From NCBI GenBank assembly GCA_963784885.1, contig CAWATA010000005.1, positions 372,001 to 436,000 on the forward strand: a stretch of DNA of 64,000 nucleotides, in the 5' to 3' direction. The DNA comes from RHKX01 sp963784885. GTDB lineage: Bacteria; Actinomycetota; Thermoleophilia; Solirubrobacterales; 70-9. The notes under the pieces are model-generated. The model saw only the letters and a list, made by a program, of their open reading frames with translations, was not told where the DNA came from and ran no database searches. A program made the translations under genes and the position numbers. Positions 49,934 through 60,758 of the stretch are shown here, in pieces (position 1 is the stretch's first letter; each line of letters starts with the position of its first letter).

Positions 49934-49939
49934 TACGAT
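49934..49939 (+). promoter_or_regulatory. -10 box of the DUF389 gene, leaderless type
   Basis: TACGAT, 7 nt, then GTG 49947, with no RBS. Confidence 0.6.
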
Positions 49940-49946
49940 CCCGCCC

Positions 49947-50969
49947 GTGGTTCACCTGCGGATCGTCGCCCCGAACTCCCAGTGCGACCACGTCGTCGAA
50001 CTGCTCGAGAACTCGGAGTCGGTCTTCAACATCGTCCGGCTCGAGAACGTCGCGACCAAGCCCGACGGGGATCTGGTCCTCTGCGACGTGGCCCGTCGCG
50101 ACGTCAGCTTGATCGTCGCCGACCTCCGCGAGCTCAACGTCGACGTCGACGGCTCGATCGCGATCGACGAGATCGACTCGGAGATCTCCGGGCTGAGCAG
50201 CCACGCGTTCCGGCGGCGACGCGACGATCTCGGCTCCGACCCGGTCGTCTGGGAGAACGTCTCCTCACGGACGTCGGAGAACGTGGAGCTCTCGCAGAGC
50301 TACCTCGTCTTCATGACGGCGGCGATGCTGATCGCCGCCGTAGGCATCTACTTCAATCAGCCGATCCTGATCGTCGGGGCGATGGTCGTCGGCCCCGACT
50401 TCGGCCCGATCGCCGGGATCTGCGTCGCCCTCGTCAACCGCAACCGCGAGCTCGTCCGTCGCTCGGCCGTGGCCCTGTTCGTCGGCTTCCTCGTCGGCAC
50501 GGCGATCACCTGCGTCGCGACCGTGCTGCTCCGTGAGGTCGATCTGATCCCGCAGCGGATCGACTTCGAGTCCCACGTCCTCGTCAGGTTCATCGCCGAG
50601 CCCGACTTCTTCTCGGTCTACGTCGCGCTCGTCGCCGGCGTCGTCGGGATGCTCAGCCTCACCACCGCGAAATCGAGCGCCCTCGTCGGCGTGCTGATCT
50701 CGGTGGCGACCGTCCCGGCGGCTTCGAACATCGGCGTCGCGGCCGCGTACACCGACTGGTCGACCGCCCGCGGGGCGACGGTGCAACTCGGGCTCAACCT
50801 CGCCTCGATCTTCGCCGCCGGCCTGATGACGCTCGTCCTCCAGCGGCGGATCTACATGCGCCGCCGTCGCGACCACCTCAGCGACGGCGCCCGGGCGCCG
50901 GCCGGCCTGCCGATCGGCACGAGCCGCCGCCGCCACGTCGACCCCGATGAGGAGCCGGCAGCCGAGTAG
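49947..50969 (+). CDS. DUF389 membrane protein
   Basis: A 340-residue protein from GTG 49947 (VVHLRIVAPNSQCD). A soluble N-terminal domain of about 95 residues precedes the DUF389 membrane core: YLVFMTAAMLIAAVGIYFNQP, ILIVGAMVVGPDFGPIAGIC, SAVALFVGFLVGTAITCVATV, VYVALVAGVVGMLSLTTAKSSAL-type (split) and LGLNLASIFAAGLMTLVL. The GAMVVGPxxGPI motif is the family signature. DUF389 proteins are widespread and poorly understood. Transcribed divergently from ftsE and convergent with nadA. Confidence 0.9.
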   Translation: MVHLRIVAPNSQCDHVVELLENSESVFNIVRLENVATKPDGDLVLCDVARRDVSLIVADLRELNVDVDGSIAIDEIDSEISGLSSHAFRRRRDDLGSDPVVWENVSSRTSENVELSQSYLVFMTAAMLIAAVGIYFNQPILIVGAMVVGPDFGPIAGICVALVNRNRELVRRSAVALFVGFLVGTAITCVATVLLREVDLIPQRIDFESHVLVRFIAEPDFFSVYVALVAGVVGMLSLTTAKSSALVGVLISVATVPAASNIGVAAAYTDWSTARGATVQLGLNLASIFAAGLMTLVLQRRIYMRRRRDHLSDGARAPAGLPIGTSRRRHVDPDEEPAAE

Positions 50970-50981
50970 GCGGAAGCCGGA

Positions 50982-51000
50982 CGCGCCCGCCGGAGGCGCG
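50982..51000. terminator. Hairpin between DUF389 and nadA ends
   Basis: Arms CGCGCC and GGCGCG with a 7-nt loop, in the 56-bp gap between the convergent genes. Confidence 0.35.
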
Positions 51001-51025
51001 CGGCCGATGGGCCTTCGCGGCGCCG

Positions 51026-52072
51026 CTAGCCGATTGCGACCATGCGCTCGATCGGCACCTTCGCCCGCTCGGCGATCTCGGGCGGCACCTTGACCTCGCC
51101 GGTCATGTCGCGAAGGCAGTCACGCAGCTTCGGGAGGGTGATCATCTTCATGTAGCGGCAGAAGGCCATGCGGTTGGCGGCGATCAGGCCGGCACGGGGC
51201 GCGGCCTGCTCGAGCGGGTAGAGCATCCCCGTCTCGGTGGCGACGATGTAGGAGCCGGTCGGGTTCTGCTCGACGTGCTGAAGCATCCCCGACGTCGAGA
51301 GCATGTGGACGCCCTCGCCGGAGATGTCGCCGGCCGCGACGTACTCCATCGCCTGCGTCGAGCAGCCGCACTCGGGATGGATCAGGAACTCGGAGTCCGG
51401 GTGCTCCGCGCGCATCGCGGTGATGTCGTCGGGACGGATCCCGGCGTGGACGTGGCACTCGCCGTCCCAGATGTGGAACCGGCCGCGGCGCTCGGGGTCG
51501 TCGCGAATACCGGTCTCGCGCTCCACGAACGAGCCGAGCCACATGTCGGGGCCGAAGAGGATCTCGGTCTCGGGCCCGTGCTCCTGCCAGATGTGATCGA
51601 CGACGTCGACGGCGTTCGAGGAGGTGCAGCAGTAGTCGGTCTCGGCCTTGACCTCGGCCGAGGTGTTGACATACATGACGACGACGGCCCCGGGGTACTC
51701 CGCCTTCCAGGCGCGAAGCTGGTCGGCGGTGATCGAGTCGGCAAGGGAGCAGCCGGCGTGGAGGTCGGGAATCAGGACCGTCTTCTCCGGCGACAGAACC
51801 GAGGCCGTCTCGGCCATGAAGTGGACGCCGCAGAACGCGATCACCTCCGACTCGGTCGCCGCCGCGGCACGCGAGAGGCCGAGTGAGTCGCCGACGTAGT
51901 CGGCGACGTCCTGGAGCTCGGGGAGCTCGTAGTTGTGAGCGAGGATGACCGCGTCGCGCTCGGCTGCGAGCGTCTTCACCTCCGCCGTCAGCTCGGCGAT
52001 CTCCTCCGCGGTGAGGCCACCGCTCGAGGCGGGGAGATCCGGTTGGGACTGGACTGTCGGGAGTTCCTGCAT
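51026..52072 (-). CDS. nadA: Quinolinate synthase A
   Basis: A 348-residue enzyme with three homologous domains. LAHNYELPELQDVADYVGDS, AFCGVHFMAETASVLSPEK, YVNTSAEVKAETDYCCTSSN, GPDMWLGSFVERETG and LIHPECGCSTQAM are canonical NadA strings (each under the family signature), with Cys residues in FCGVHF, CCTSSN and PECGCS placed for a [4Fe-4S] cluster. It condenses iminoaspartate with dihydroxyacetone phosphate to quinolinate, the substrate of NadC (53098-53949). GGGAGG lies 5 nt before the ATG. nadB is not in this window. Divergent from mutM. Confidence 0.97.
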   Translation of the reverse strand: MQELPTVQSQPDLPASSGGLTAEEIAELTAEVKTLAAERDAVILAHNYELPELQDVADYVGDSLGLSRAAAATESEVIAFCGVHFMAETASVLSPEKTVLIPDLHAGCSLADSITADQLRAWKAEYPGAVVVMYVNTSAEVKAETDYCCTSSNAVDVVDHIWQEHGPETEILFGPDMWLGSFVERETGIRDDPERRGRFHIWDGECHVHAGIRPDDITAMRAEHPDSEFLIHPECGCSTQAMEYVAAGDISGEGVHMLSTSGMLQHVEQNPTGSYIVATETGMLYPLEQAAPRAGLIAANRMAFCRYMKMITLPKLRDCLRDMTGEVKVPPEIAERAKVPIERMVAIG

Positions 52073-52218
52073 CGGTGCCTCCCACCCATCTGGGCGGATC
52101 GTCCTTGATGTTCGCGAGCCGTCACCGAAAGGGTCGATGGCGGACGAGCGAATGACTGCGGTCAGTTTATCGCCGCGGCGACGCCGGCCTCGCTCGAATG
52201 ACCGCGGTCGTGCTCATC

Positions 52219-52224
52219 TACGCT
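52219..52224 (+). promoter_or_regulatory. -10 box of mutM, leaderless type
   Basis: TACGCT, 8 nt, then GTG 52233. Confidence 0.6.
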
Positions 52225-52232
52225 GCGACGCC

Positions 52233-53096
52233 GTGCCGGAGCTTCCCGAGGTCGAGATCGCCGTTCGCCGCATCGAGGGGATGCTGAAGGGCGCCGAGGT
52301 CGAGTCGGCGCTCGCGCCGGGTATGGTCGCCCTGAAGAGCGTCAAGCCGCCGCTCGATGCGATCGTCGGCTCCGAGATCGGCGCAGTCCGCCGGGTCGGG
52401 AAGATGCCCGTCGTCGAGTTCACGCCGCACGGCGACTCCGGCGAGCTGGTGCTCCTGATCCACCTGATGTCGGCGGGAAGGCTCCAGGTCTTCGATGAGC
52501 GGGCCTCCCTGCGCGACCGCCGATCGCGGGTCCTGATCCGCCTCGCCGACGGCCGCGAGCTCCGGCTCCGCGAGTTCGGGACCAAGCAACGAGCCTGGGC
52601 GAAGCTGATGCCGGACGCCGATCTCGAAGGCGATGGGATGGTCGCGACCCTCGGGCCCGAGGCCTGGCCCGCCCCTAGCGTCGAGGAGGTCGCCCGGCTC
52701 GTCGATGGGCCCCGTCACCTCCACACCCTCCTCCGCGACCAGCGCACGATCGCCGGGATCGGCCGCTCCTGGGTCGACGAGATCCTCTGGGAGGCCCGGC
52801 TCTCACCCTTCGTCAAGGGCGCCGAGCTGCAGGCCGACCAGATCGAGCGCCTTCACGCCGCCCTCTCGGTCCTCGACCGCGCGATCGACCACTACGAGGA
52901 GGTGGTCGGCGACAGCGTTCCGGACAAGATGCCGATCCCACTGCAGGTCCATCGCCACGAGGGCGAGCCGTGCCCCCGCTGCGGCGACACGATCGCCGCG
53001 ATCCACTACGCCGAGCGGATCACCTGCTACTGCCCGAATGAACAGACCGACGGCCGGATCCTCAAGGACCGTCGCCTCTCGCGGCTCCTGAAGTAG
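52233..53096 (+). CDS. mutM: Formamidopyrimidine/endonuclease VIII-type DNA glycosylase
   Basis: A 287-residue enzyme whose mature N-terminus is PELPEVE, giving catalytic Pro2 and Glu3. The beta-clamp Lys is in VRRVGKMPVVEF, the H2TH region is RTIAGIGRSWVDEILWEARLSP (split) and the C-terminal zinc finger reads CPRCGDTIAAIHY to TCYCPNEQ. The usual last ligands are CPxC, but here the fourth Cys is replaced by Glu (CPNEQ) while an extra Cys precedes (TCYC). The finger may use shifted ligands or bind zinc weakly. It excises oxidised purines. GTG start placed 8 nt after a -10 box. Confidence 0.94.
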   Translation: MPELPEVEIAVRRIEGMLKGAEVESALAPGMVALKSVKPPLDAIVGSEIGAVRRVGKMPVVEFTPHGDSGELVLLIHLMSAGRLQVFDERASLRDRRSRVLIRLADGRELRLREFGTKQRAWAKLMPDADLEGDGMVATLGPEAWPAPSVEEVARLVDGPRHLHTLLRDQRTIAGIGRSWVDEILWEARLSPFVKGAELQADQIERLHAALSVLDRAIDHYEEVVGDSVPDKMPIPLQVHRHEGEPCPRCGDTIAAIHYAERITCYCPNEQTDGRILKDRRLSRLLK

Positions 53097-53097
53097 C

Positions 53098-53949
53098 TCA
53101 GGTCTCGAGCAACATCGAGAGGTCGAGCGCCGGCGCCGAGTGGGTGAGCGCGCCGACCGAGATGAAGTCGACCCCCGTCGCCGAGATCGCCCCGACCGTC
53201 TCGAGCGAGACGCCTCCCGACGCCTCGAGCGTGGCCGGCGATCCGCCGGAGGCGTCGCGCGCGGCCACGGCGCCGCGAAGCCCGTCGAGATCCATGTTGT
53301 CGAGGAGCAGGCGCGAGGCGCCGGCGGCAAGCGCGGCATCGACCTCCTCGGCGTCGCGGCACTCGACCTCGACCGGGATCTCGGGGTGAGCGGCGCGGGC
53401 GCGCTCGACGGCCCCGGTCACCCCGCCGGCGAGGACGATGTGGTTCTCCTTGATCAGTACGGCGTCGTAGAGGCCCATCCGGTGGTTCTGCCCGCCGCCG
53501 GCCCGGACGGCGCCCTTCTCCAGCGAGCGGAGCAGTGGGGTCGTCTTCCGGGTGTCGAGGATCACGGCGGTCCCTCCCTGCGAGCGCGACGCCTCGACGA
53601 AGCGGGCGGTGAGCGTCGCGATGCCCGAGAGGTGGCCGAGGAGGTTGAGCGCGACGCGCTCGCCGGCGAGCAGGGCGCGGGCCGGGCCGGCGACGACCGC
53701 GACCTGTCGCGGCATCGTCTCCGACCAGGTCCCCTCGACGACGAGCTTGCCGAGATCGCCGGCGCCGGTGAGCCGGAACGCCTCGGCGGCGACGTCGAGG
53801 CCGAAGACGATGCCCGGCTGCTTCTGGACGATCTTGGCGCGGCCGCGGGCGTCGGCGGGAACGGTCGCGTCGGTGGTGATGTCGCCGTCGCCGAGGTCCT
53901 CGGCCAGCGCGTTCGCGACCAGCTCGGTCACGGCCGCGTCGACGCTCAC
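53098..53949 (-). CDS. nadC: Nicotinate-nucleotide pyrophosphorylase (carboxylating)
   Basis: A 283-residue enzyme that makes nicotinate mononucleotide from quinolinate and PRPP. Motifs: EDLGDGDITTDATVP at the N-terminus, AGERVALNLLGHLSGIAT, LDTRKTTPLLRSLEK, NHRMGLYDAVLIKENH and VEVECRDAEE, then LLLDNMDLDGLR and LEASGGVSLET. These Lys/His/Glu residues form the phosphoribosyl and quinolinate site. GTG 53949 overlaps the prfB TGA (GTGA), so it is translated with release factor 2. Stop lies 1 nt from the convergent mutM end. Confidence 0.97.
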   Translation of the reverse strand: MSVDAAVTELVANALAEDLGDGDITTDATVPADARGRAKIVQKQPGIVFGLDVAAEAFRLTGAGDLGKLVVEGTWSETMPRQVAVVAGPARALLAGERVALNLLGHLSGIATLTARFVEASRSQGGTAVILDTRKTTPLLRSLEKGAVRAGGGQNHRMGLYDAVLIKENHIVLAGGVTGAVERARAAHPEIPVEVECRDAEEVDAALAAGASRLLLDNMDLDGLRGAVAARDASGGSPATLEASGGVSLETVGAISATGVDFISVGALTHSAPALDLSMLLET

Positions 53950-55059
53950 GCGGCGGCCTTGCCGGCGGCGCTCTGGAGCAGGTATTCGCGGATGAACCCG
54001 TCGAGGTCGCCGTCGAGGACGCGCTGGGCGTCGCCGACTTCGTGGCCGGTCCGGTGATCCTTGACCCGGGTCGAGGGGTGCAGCGTGTAGCTGCGGATCT
54101 GCGATCCCCACTCGACCGCCTTCTGCTCGCCGCGGGCGGACGCCAGCTCCTCCTCGCGCTTGCGCTCCTCCTCGGCGATCAAACGGGCCCGCAGCATCTG
54201 CATGGCGGTCGCCTTGTTCTGGGTCTGCGAGCGCTCGTTCTGGCACTGGACGACGATTCCGGTCGGGACGTGGGTGAGGCGGACGGCCGAGTCGGTCTTG
54301 TTGACGTGCTGGCCGCCGGCCCCCGACGCCCGGTAGGTATCGACGCGGATGTCGCCCTCGTCGAGCTCCACGTCGACGTCATCGGAGACGAGCGGGGAGA
54401 CATCGAGCTGGGCGAAGGCGGTGTGGCGCCGCGATTGCGAGTCGAAGGGCGAGATCCGGACGAGGCGGTGGACGCCGCGCTCGGCGGCGAAGAGGCCGTA
54501 GGCGTTCTCGCCGCGGACGATGAACGTCGCCGACTTCAGCCCCGCCTCCTCCCCCTCGGAAGCCTCCTTCATCTCGATCTCGAAGCCCCGCGATTCGGCC
54601 CAGCGCAGGTACATCCGCAGCAGCATCTCCGCCCAGTCCTGGGAGTCGGTGCCGCCGGCGCCGGAGCGGATCGTGACGACCGCATCCCCCGCGTCGTGCT
54701 CGCCGCTGAACAGTCGCTGTTCCTCGAGCTCGGCGAGGCGGATCCCGATCGACTCGAGCTGGCTCTCGAGCTCGGCCGCCATCTCCTCGTCCTCGGCCGC
54801 CATCTCGGCGAGCTCGCCGAGATCGTCGACGTCGGCGGAGATCCCCTCCCAGAGGTCGATCTTGCGCTTAGCGCGCGTGTGCTCGGAGGAGACCTTCGCC
54901 GCCCGCTCCTGGTCGTCCCAGAAGCCCGGCGCCTGCATCTCCCCCTCGAGCCGATCTACCTCTGCCCGCAGCTGATCCGGGTCAAAGGTAGTCCCGGAGC
55001 AGGGTCAACTGCTCGCGGACCTCCGCGATGCGGGCGTTGGTCTCCGGCGCCTCGCTCAT
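53946..55059 (-). CDS. prfB: Peptide chain release factor 2, programmed +1 frameshift
   Basis: Zero frame: ATG 55059 gives MSEAPETNARIAEVREQLT to LLRDYL, then TGA as codon 26. Skipping one base (T 54984) continues as DPDQLRAEVDRLEGEM through to TGA 53946-53948; total 370 residues. Stop recognition motif is SPF (VRISPFDSQ) and the hydrolysis motif GGQ is at residues 248-250 (GAGGQHVNK), both as in E. coli RF2. RF2 thus regulates its own synthesis by sensing the in-frame UGA. TAGCCT lies 9 nt before the ATG. nadC is coupled downstream. Confidence 0.97.
54981..54987 (-). other. RF2 programmed +1 frameshift site
   Basis: CTT-TGA-C on the minus strand, preceded by TAC; the stop is at codon 26, the same position as in E. 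coli. There is CGGGAC upstream but no strong AGGGGG spacer sequence, so the internal Shine-Dalgarno stimulus looks weaker. Confidence 0.95.
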
Positions 55060-55068
55060 CGGCGAGGG

Positions 55069-55074
55069 AGGCTA
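55069..55074 (-). promoter_or_regulatory. -10 box of prfB, near-leaderless
   Basis: TAGCCT, 9 nt, then ATG 55059. It abuts the upstream terminator hairpin at 55075. Confidence 0.5.
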
Positions 55075-55104
55075 GCGGGGCGGGCCTCCTGGGGCCCGCC
55101 CCGC
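55075..55104 (-). terminator. Strong GC hairpin terminator before prfB
   Basis: Perfect 12-bp arms GCGGGGCGGGCC and GGCCCGCCCCGC with a 6-nt loop, immediately after the secreted-protein stop (55111) and before the prfB promoter. Confidence 0.75.
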
Positions 55105-55110
55105 CCTTGC

Positions 55111-56178
55111 TCAGGCGGAGGGAAGCTTCACCCCGTGATCGCTGATGACCTTGTCCTCGGCGGCGTCGCGGAGCTTCACGCTCAGCGTCGCCTTGCCCTT
55201 GCCGGCGCTGGGCCGGACCCGGACCTTGACCTTCTTCGCGCCGACGCCGACGTCGACCCGCGCGTGGCCGACCCGCTTGCCGTTCTTGCGGAGCACGGCG
55301 TTGACCCTCGTCGCCTCGCCGCTGTCGACGCTGACGACGACCGTGCGGCCGCCGCCGCGCGACTTGACCTCGGTGCCGGCGACCGAAGCGGCGACGATGC
55401 TCGCCCCCAGCGGCTCCTCGCCGGGGCTCAGCTCGTAGGCACCCCACGGCGGGTTGGCGTTGACGACCCGGCCGTTCTCGCAGGTCGCGAGGAAGCTCGC
55501 GAAGCGGGCGTCGGGGCTGGTCGTCTCGATCCGATAGGTGCCGGCCGGGACGACCGACCAGACGATGCCGCCGTCCTCGGAGGTCTCGGTCTTACTCGGA
55601 TCGGGGATCACGTTCTCGTTGAAGTAGATCGGCCCGTCGATCGCCGGCGACTCGGACGAGGTGGCACCGGGAACGCCGTGCGGGGTCCGCGCGTGGAACG
55701 TCTCGTAGTCGACGCCGCGAACGTTCCTCGCCGAGGCCGTGGTCACGATCACGCACTGCGACGGACGGCCCGTCGCTTCGTCGATCGGCACCGAGAGGAT
55801 CGCCGCCAGCAGGCTGTATTCGAGGTCGGCCGGGGTCTGGAAGTTGGCGTTCTCGATGTCCTCGCCGCGCGTATGCATGGTCTGCAGGTCGATCTCGTTG
55901 TAGCCGTCCGGCGGATCGATGTAGGGAGTGACGTTCGTGTCGTCCGGCACCTCGAGCGAGTAGTCGCCGTTCACATCGGTCGTGGCGGTCAGACCCGGGA
56001 TCTCCCGGATCTTGATCGTCGCGCCCTCCAGGTAGGTGCTCATGTGGTTGAACGCGTAGGCGCGCCCGGAGATCGTGACGGTGTCGGCGGAGGGACCGGC
56101 GCTCGCAGCACCCGGCAGCGCCAGCGCCCCGGCGACGACGGCGAGCAGCACCAATCGCAAGCTTGCGTACTTCTTCAC
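55111..56178 (-). CDS. Secreted protein with carboxypeptidase-regulatory-like domain
   Basis: A 355-residue exported protein from GTG 56178. Signal peptide SLRLVLLAVVAGALALPGAAS (cleavage after SAG, about residue 27). Mature part: a beta-sandwich-type repeat (TISGRAYAFNHMSTYLEGATI, ATTDVNGDYSLEVPDD) matching carboxypeptidase regulatory/peptidase-associated folds, a middle region with SQCVIVTTASARNVRGVDY and a C-terminal stranded domain ending in KVKVRVRPSAGKGKATLSVKL. Cys pairs appear in the middle. No enzyme motif. Probably a surface or secreted structural/binding protein; a short hairpin lies in the leader. Confidence 0.82.
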   Translation of the reverse strand: MKKYASLRLVLLAVVAGALALPGAASAGPSADTVTISGRAYAFNHMSTYLEGATIKIREIPGLTATTDVNGDYSLEVPDDTNVTPYIDPPDGYNEIDLQTMHTRGEDIENANFQTPADLEYSLLAAILSVPIDEATGRPSQCVIVTTASARNVRGVDYETFHARTPHGVPGATSSESPAIDGPIYFNENVIPDPSKTETSEDGGIVWSVVPAGTYRIETTSPDARFASFLATCENGRVVNANPPWGAYELSPGEEPLGASIVAASVAGTEVKSRGGGRTVVVSVDSGEATRVNAVLRKNGKRVGHARVDVGVGAKKVKVRVRPSAGKGKATLSVKLRDAAEDKVISDHGVKLPSA

Positions 56179-56345
56179 TTGGCCCTTTCTCTCAGGGTGC
56201 GGCCGATCCGCACGCGGAAAAACGAACCCCCGAATAGAGCATCGATCGTAACGCCGTCCGGAGAGCCCGGCGCCGGTAGCGGCTACGGAAACGGCGCGGT
56301 GCGGACCGGAAGTCGTCACACGCGGACCCCCACGCGTCACAGGCG

Positions 56346-57338
56346 ATGGCCGAGGATCGATCGATGGACGGCGATCGGCAGGAAACGGCGCTGGGACCGC
56401 CGCGTGCTGCCAAGCGATCCGCCGTCGACGATGCGATCGAAGCCGTCGCGGGCCGGCAGCAGCACCTGCTGACGTCGGCACAGCTGTGCGCCTGCGGGTT
56501 GAGCCCACGCGGCGTCCGCGACCGGGTCGCCGCCGGTCGCCTCCACCGGATCCACCCCGGCGTCCACTGCATCCATCCGCCCCCCTTTCGCCGCGAACAG
56601 CGGCTCCTCGCGGCGGTTCTCGCATGCGGCCCGGGCACCTCGCTGAGCGACCTCTCCGCCGCCTTCCATCTCGGCATCGCGGATGTCGCCCCGACGCCTG
56701 TGCATGTCTGCAACGCCGGCGGCACCGGCCGGACGCTGCGAAGGTTGGTCGTCCACCGGCGCGCCGTCGCGAGCCGTGACCTGCTGATCGTCAGGGGTAT
56801 CCCGTGCACGTCGGCGGCCCGTATCGCCCTCGACTGCGCGGCGACGCTGAAGGCGGACGACCTTGAAGCTCTGCTCCTCGCAGCCGACGCGCGACGGATC
56901 CTCAACCGGCGACGCCTCGGCGAGCTCCTGCAGGAACGCCGTGGACAGCCGGGCACCGCCGTGCTGCGAAGGCTGATCACCGACGATCCGGTCGAGACCC
57001 GCTCCCTGAATGAGCGGCGGATGCTCATGATCTGTCGCCGCTTCGGCGTGTCGGAGCCGCTCGTCAACCACCGGATCGACGTCGGCGAACGCCACTTCTA
57101 CGCGGACTTCTGCTGGCCGCATCTGAGGCTGGTCGTCGAGGTCGACTCCTGGCGCTGGCACGGAGGCCGGCGAGCCGGCGAATCCGACGCCGATCGAGAC
57201 CAACTGCTGTCGCTCGCCGGCTGGCGCGTAGTCCGGTTCACGCGCGATCAGGTCGTCGCGAAGGCCGAGCGAACGGGTCGACGGCTACTGGCCCTGACCG
57301 GCATCAACCGGCCTCCGCTCGAAGCGCGTGGCAGCTAG
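56346..57338 (+). CDS. AbiEi-like/DUF559 protein (possible nuclease)
   Basis: A 330-residue protein. Residues 40-120 resemble the AbiEi antitoxin/transcriptional winged-helix region (LLTSAQLCACGLSPRGVRDRV, GRLHRIHPGVHC). The middle (GIPCTSAARIALDCAATL) is typical of the same family. The C-terminal part (about 240-320) contains YADFCWPHLRLVVEVDSWRWH and LLSLAGWRVVRFTRDQV, the DUF559 pattern with Asp, Glu and His/Lys-like positions of PD-(D/E)XK nucleases. Such proteins are common single genes in actinobacteria, and no partner toxin is nearby. Function unproven. Confidence 0.85.
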   Translation: MAEDRSMDGDRQETALGPPRAAKRSAVDDAIEAVAGRQQHLLTSAQLCACGLSPRGVRDRVAAGRLHRIHPGVHCIHPPPFRREQRLLAAVLACGPGTSLSDLSAAFHLGIADVAPTPVHVCNAGGTGRTLRRLVVHRRAVASRDLLIVRGIPCTSAARIALDCAATLKADDLEALLLAADARRILNRRRLGELLQERRGQPGTAVLRRLITDDPVETRSLNERRMLMICRRFGVSEPLVNHRIDVGERHFYADFCWPHLRLVVEVDSWRWHGGRRAGESDADRDQLLSLAGWRVVRFTRDQVVAKAERTGRRLLALTGINRPPLEARGS

Positions 57339-57339
57339 C

Positions 57340-57354
57340 GGCGCCGACGGCGCC
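57340..57354. terminator. Short GC hairpin after the AbiEi/DUF559 gene
   Basis: GGCGCC, GAC, GGCGCC, starting at the gene's stop. It matches the design at 39105-39119. Confidence 0.45.
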
Positions 57355-57395
57355 GAAATCTGCCAATCGGTGTAGCTACGGAACCGGCGCCGTGG

Positions 57396-60269
<2,874 letters not shown>

Positions 60270-60276
60270 CGAAGTC

Positions 60277-60282
60277 AGAGTA
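60277..60282 (-). promoter_or_regulatory. -10 box of secA, leaderless type
   Basis: TACTCT on the minus strand, 7 nt, then ATG 60269; no RBS. Confidence 0.6.
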
Positions 60283-60309
60283 CCGAACGGCCGGGCCGCT
60301 TCCGGCCGG

Positions 60310-60327
60310 CCGGCGGCGCACCGCCGG
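60310..60327 (-). terminator. Hairpin after hpf
   Basis: CCGGCGG, CGCA, CCGCCGG, between hpf and secA; no U-tract. Confidence 0.4.
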
Positions 60328-60341
60328 AACCTGCGGGCGGC

Positions 60342-60689
60342 TCAGGCCTCCCGGTTGCGCATCCGCGCCATCAGCCGCCGCGTCGTCGTCCGCTTGCGGC
60401 GCAACTCGCGATGGCGCTTGACCTGACGGCGGATGTCGAGCGAGACCTCCTTGATCGAGTGGTCCATCTTCTCCGAACGCTCCTCGGCGTGGAGGGTCGT
60501 GCGCTTCAGCCGCAGCGTCGCCTCGGCCACGTACTTCTCGCGGATCGCGGGGTTCGTCTCCTCCCGGAGAACGACCTCGAGGCGGGCATGCTCGGAGACC
60601 TGGCGGCTGACGCGGTCGAATCGCCTGCGGATGCTCTCCCGGCATTCGCCGTCAACCTCGAATCCTCGGCCGACGATCTCGATCTGCAC
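60342..60689 (-). CDS. hpf: Ribosome hibernation-promoting factor-like
   Basis: A 115-residue protein from GTG 60689 (GAGAGGAG 6 nt upstream). VQIEIVGRGFEVDGECRESI is the N-terminal beta-alpha start of the HPF/RaiA fold, followed by ARLEVVLREETNPAI, VAEATLRLKRTTLHA and the helix MDHSIKEVSLDIRRQVKRH. The rest is a short very basic tail (RELRRKRTTTRRL). This is the short form without a dimerising C-terminal domain. It binds the 30S decoding centre and stalls ribosomes in stationary phase or stress. Located upstream of secA, a common neighbour in actinobacteria. Confidence 0.93.
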   Translation of the reverse strand: MQIEIVGRGFEVDGECRESIRRRFDRVSRQVSEHARLEVVLREETNPAIREKYVAEATLRLKRTTLHAEERSEKMDHSIKEVSLDIRRQVKRHRELRRKRTTTRRLMARMRNREA

Positions 60690-60758
60690 GGTGGACTCCT
60701 CTCCGTCGCCTGCAGTCCCGGCATCCTTATGCACCCACGCGCGATTCGCAACCGGTAC

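Noticed and set aside
56179..56215. TPP-riboswitch-like CTGAGAGAAAGGG in the leader of the 55111 gene
   Set aside because: Only this fragment matches; the ACCTGAtc and second-arm elements are absent, and the downstream gene is a secreted protein.
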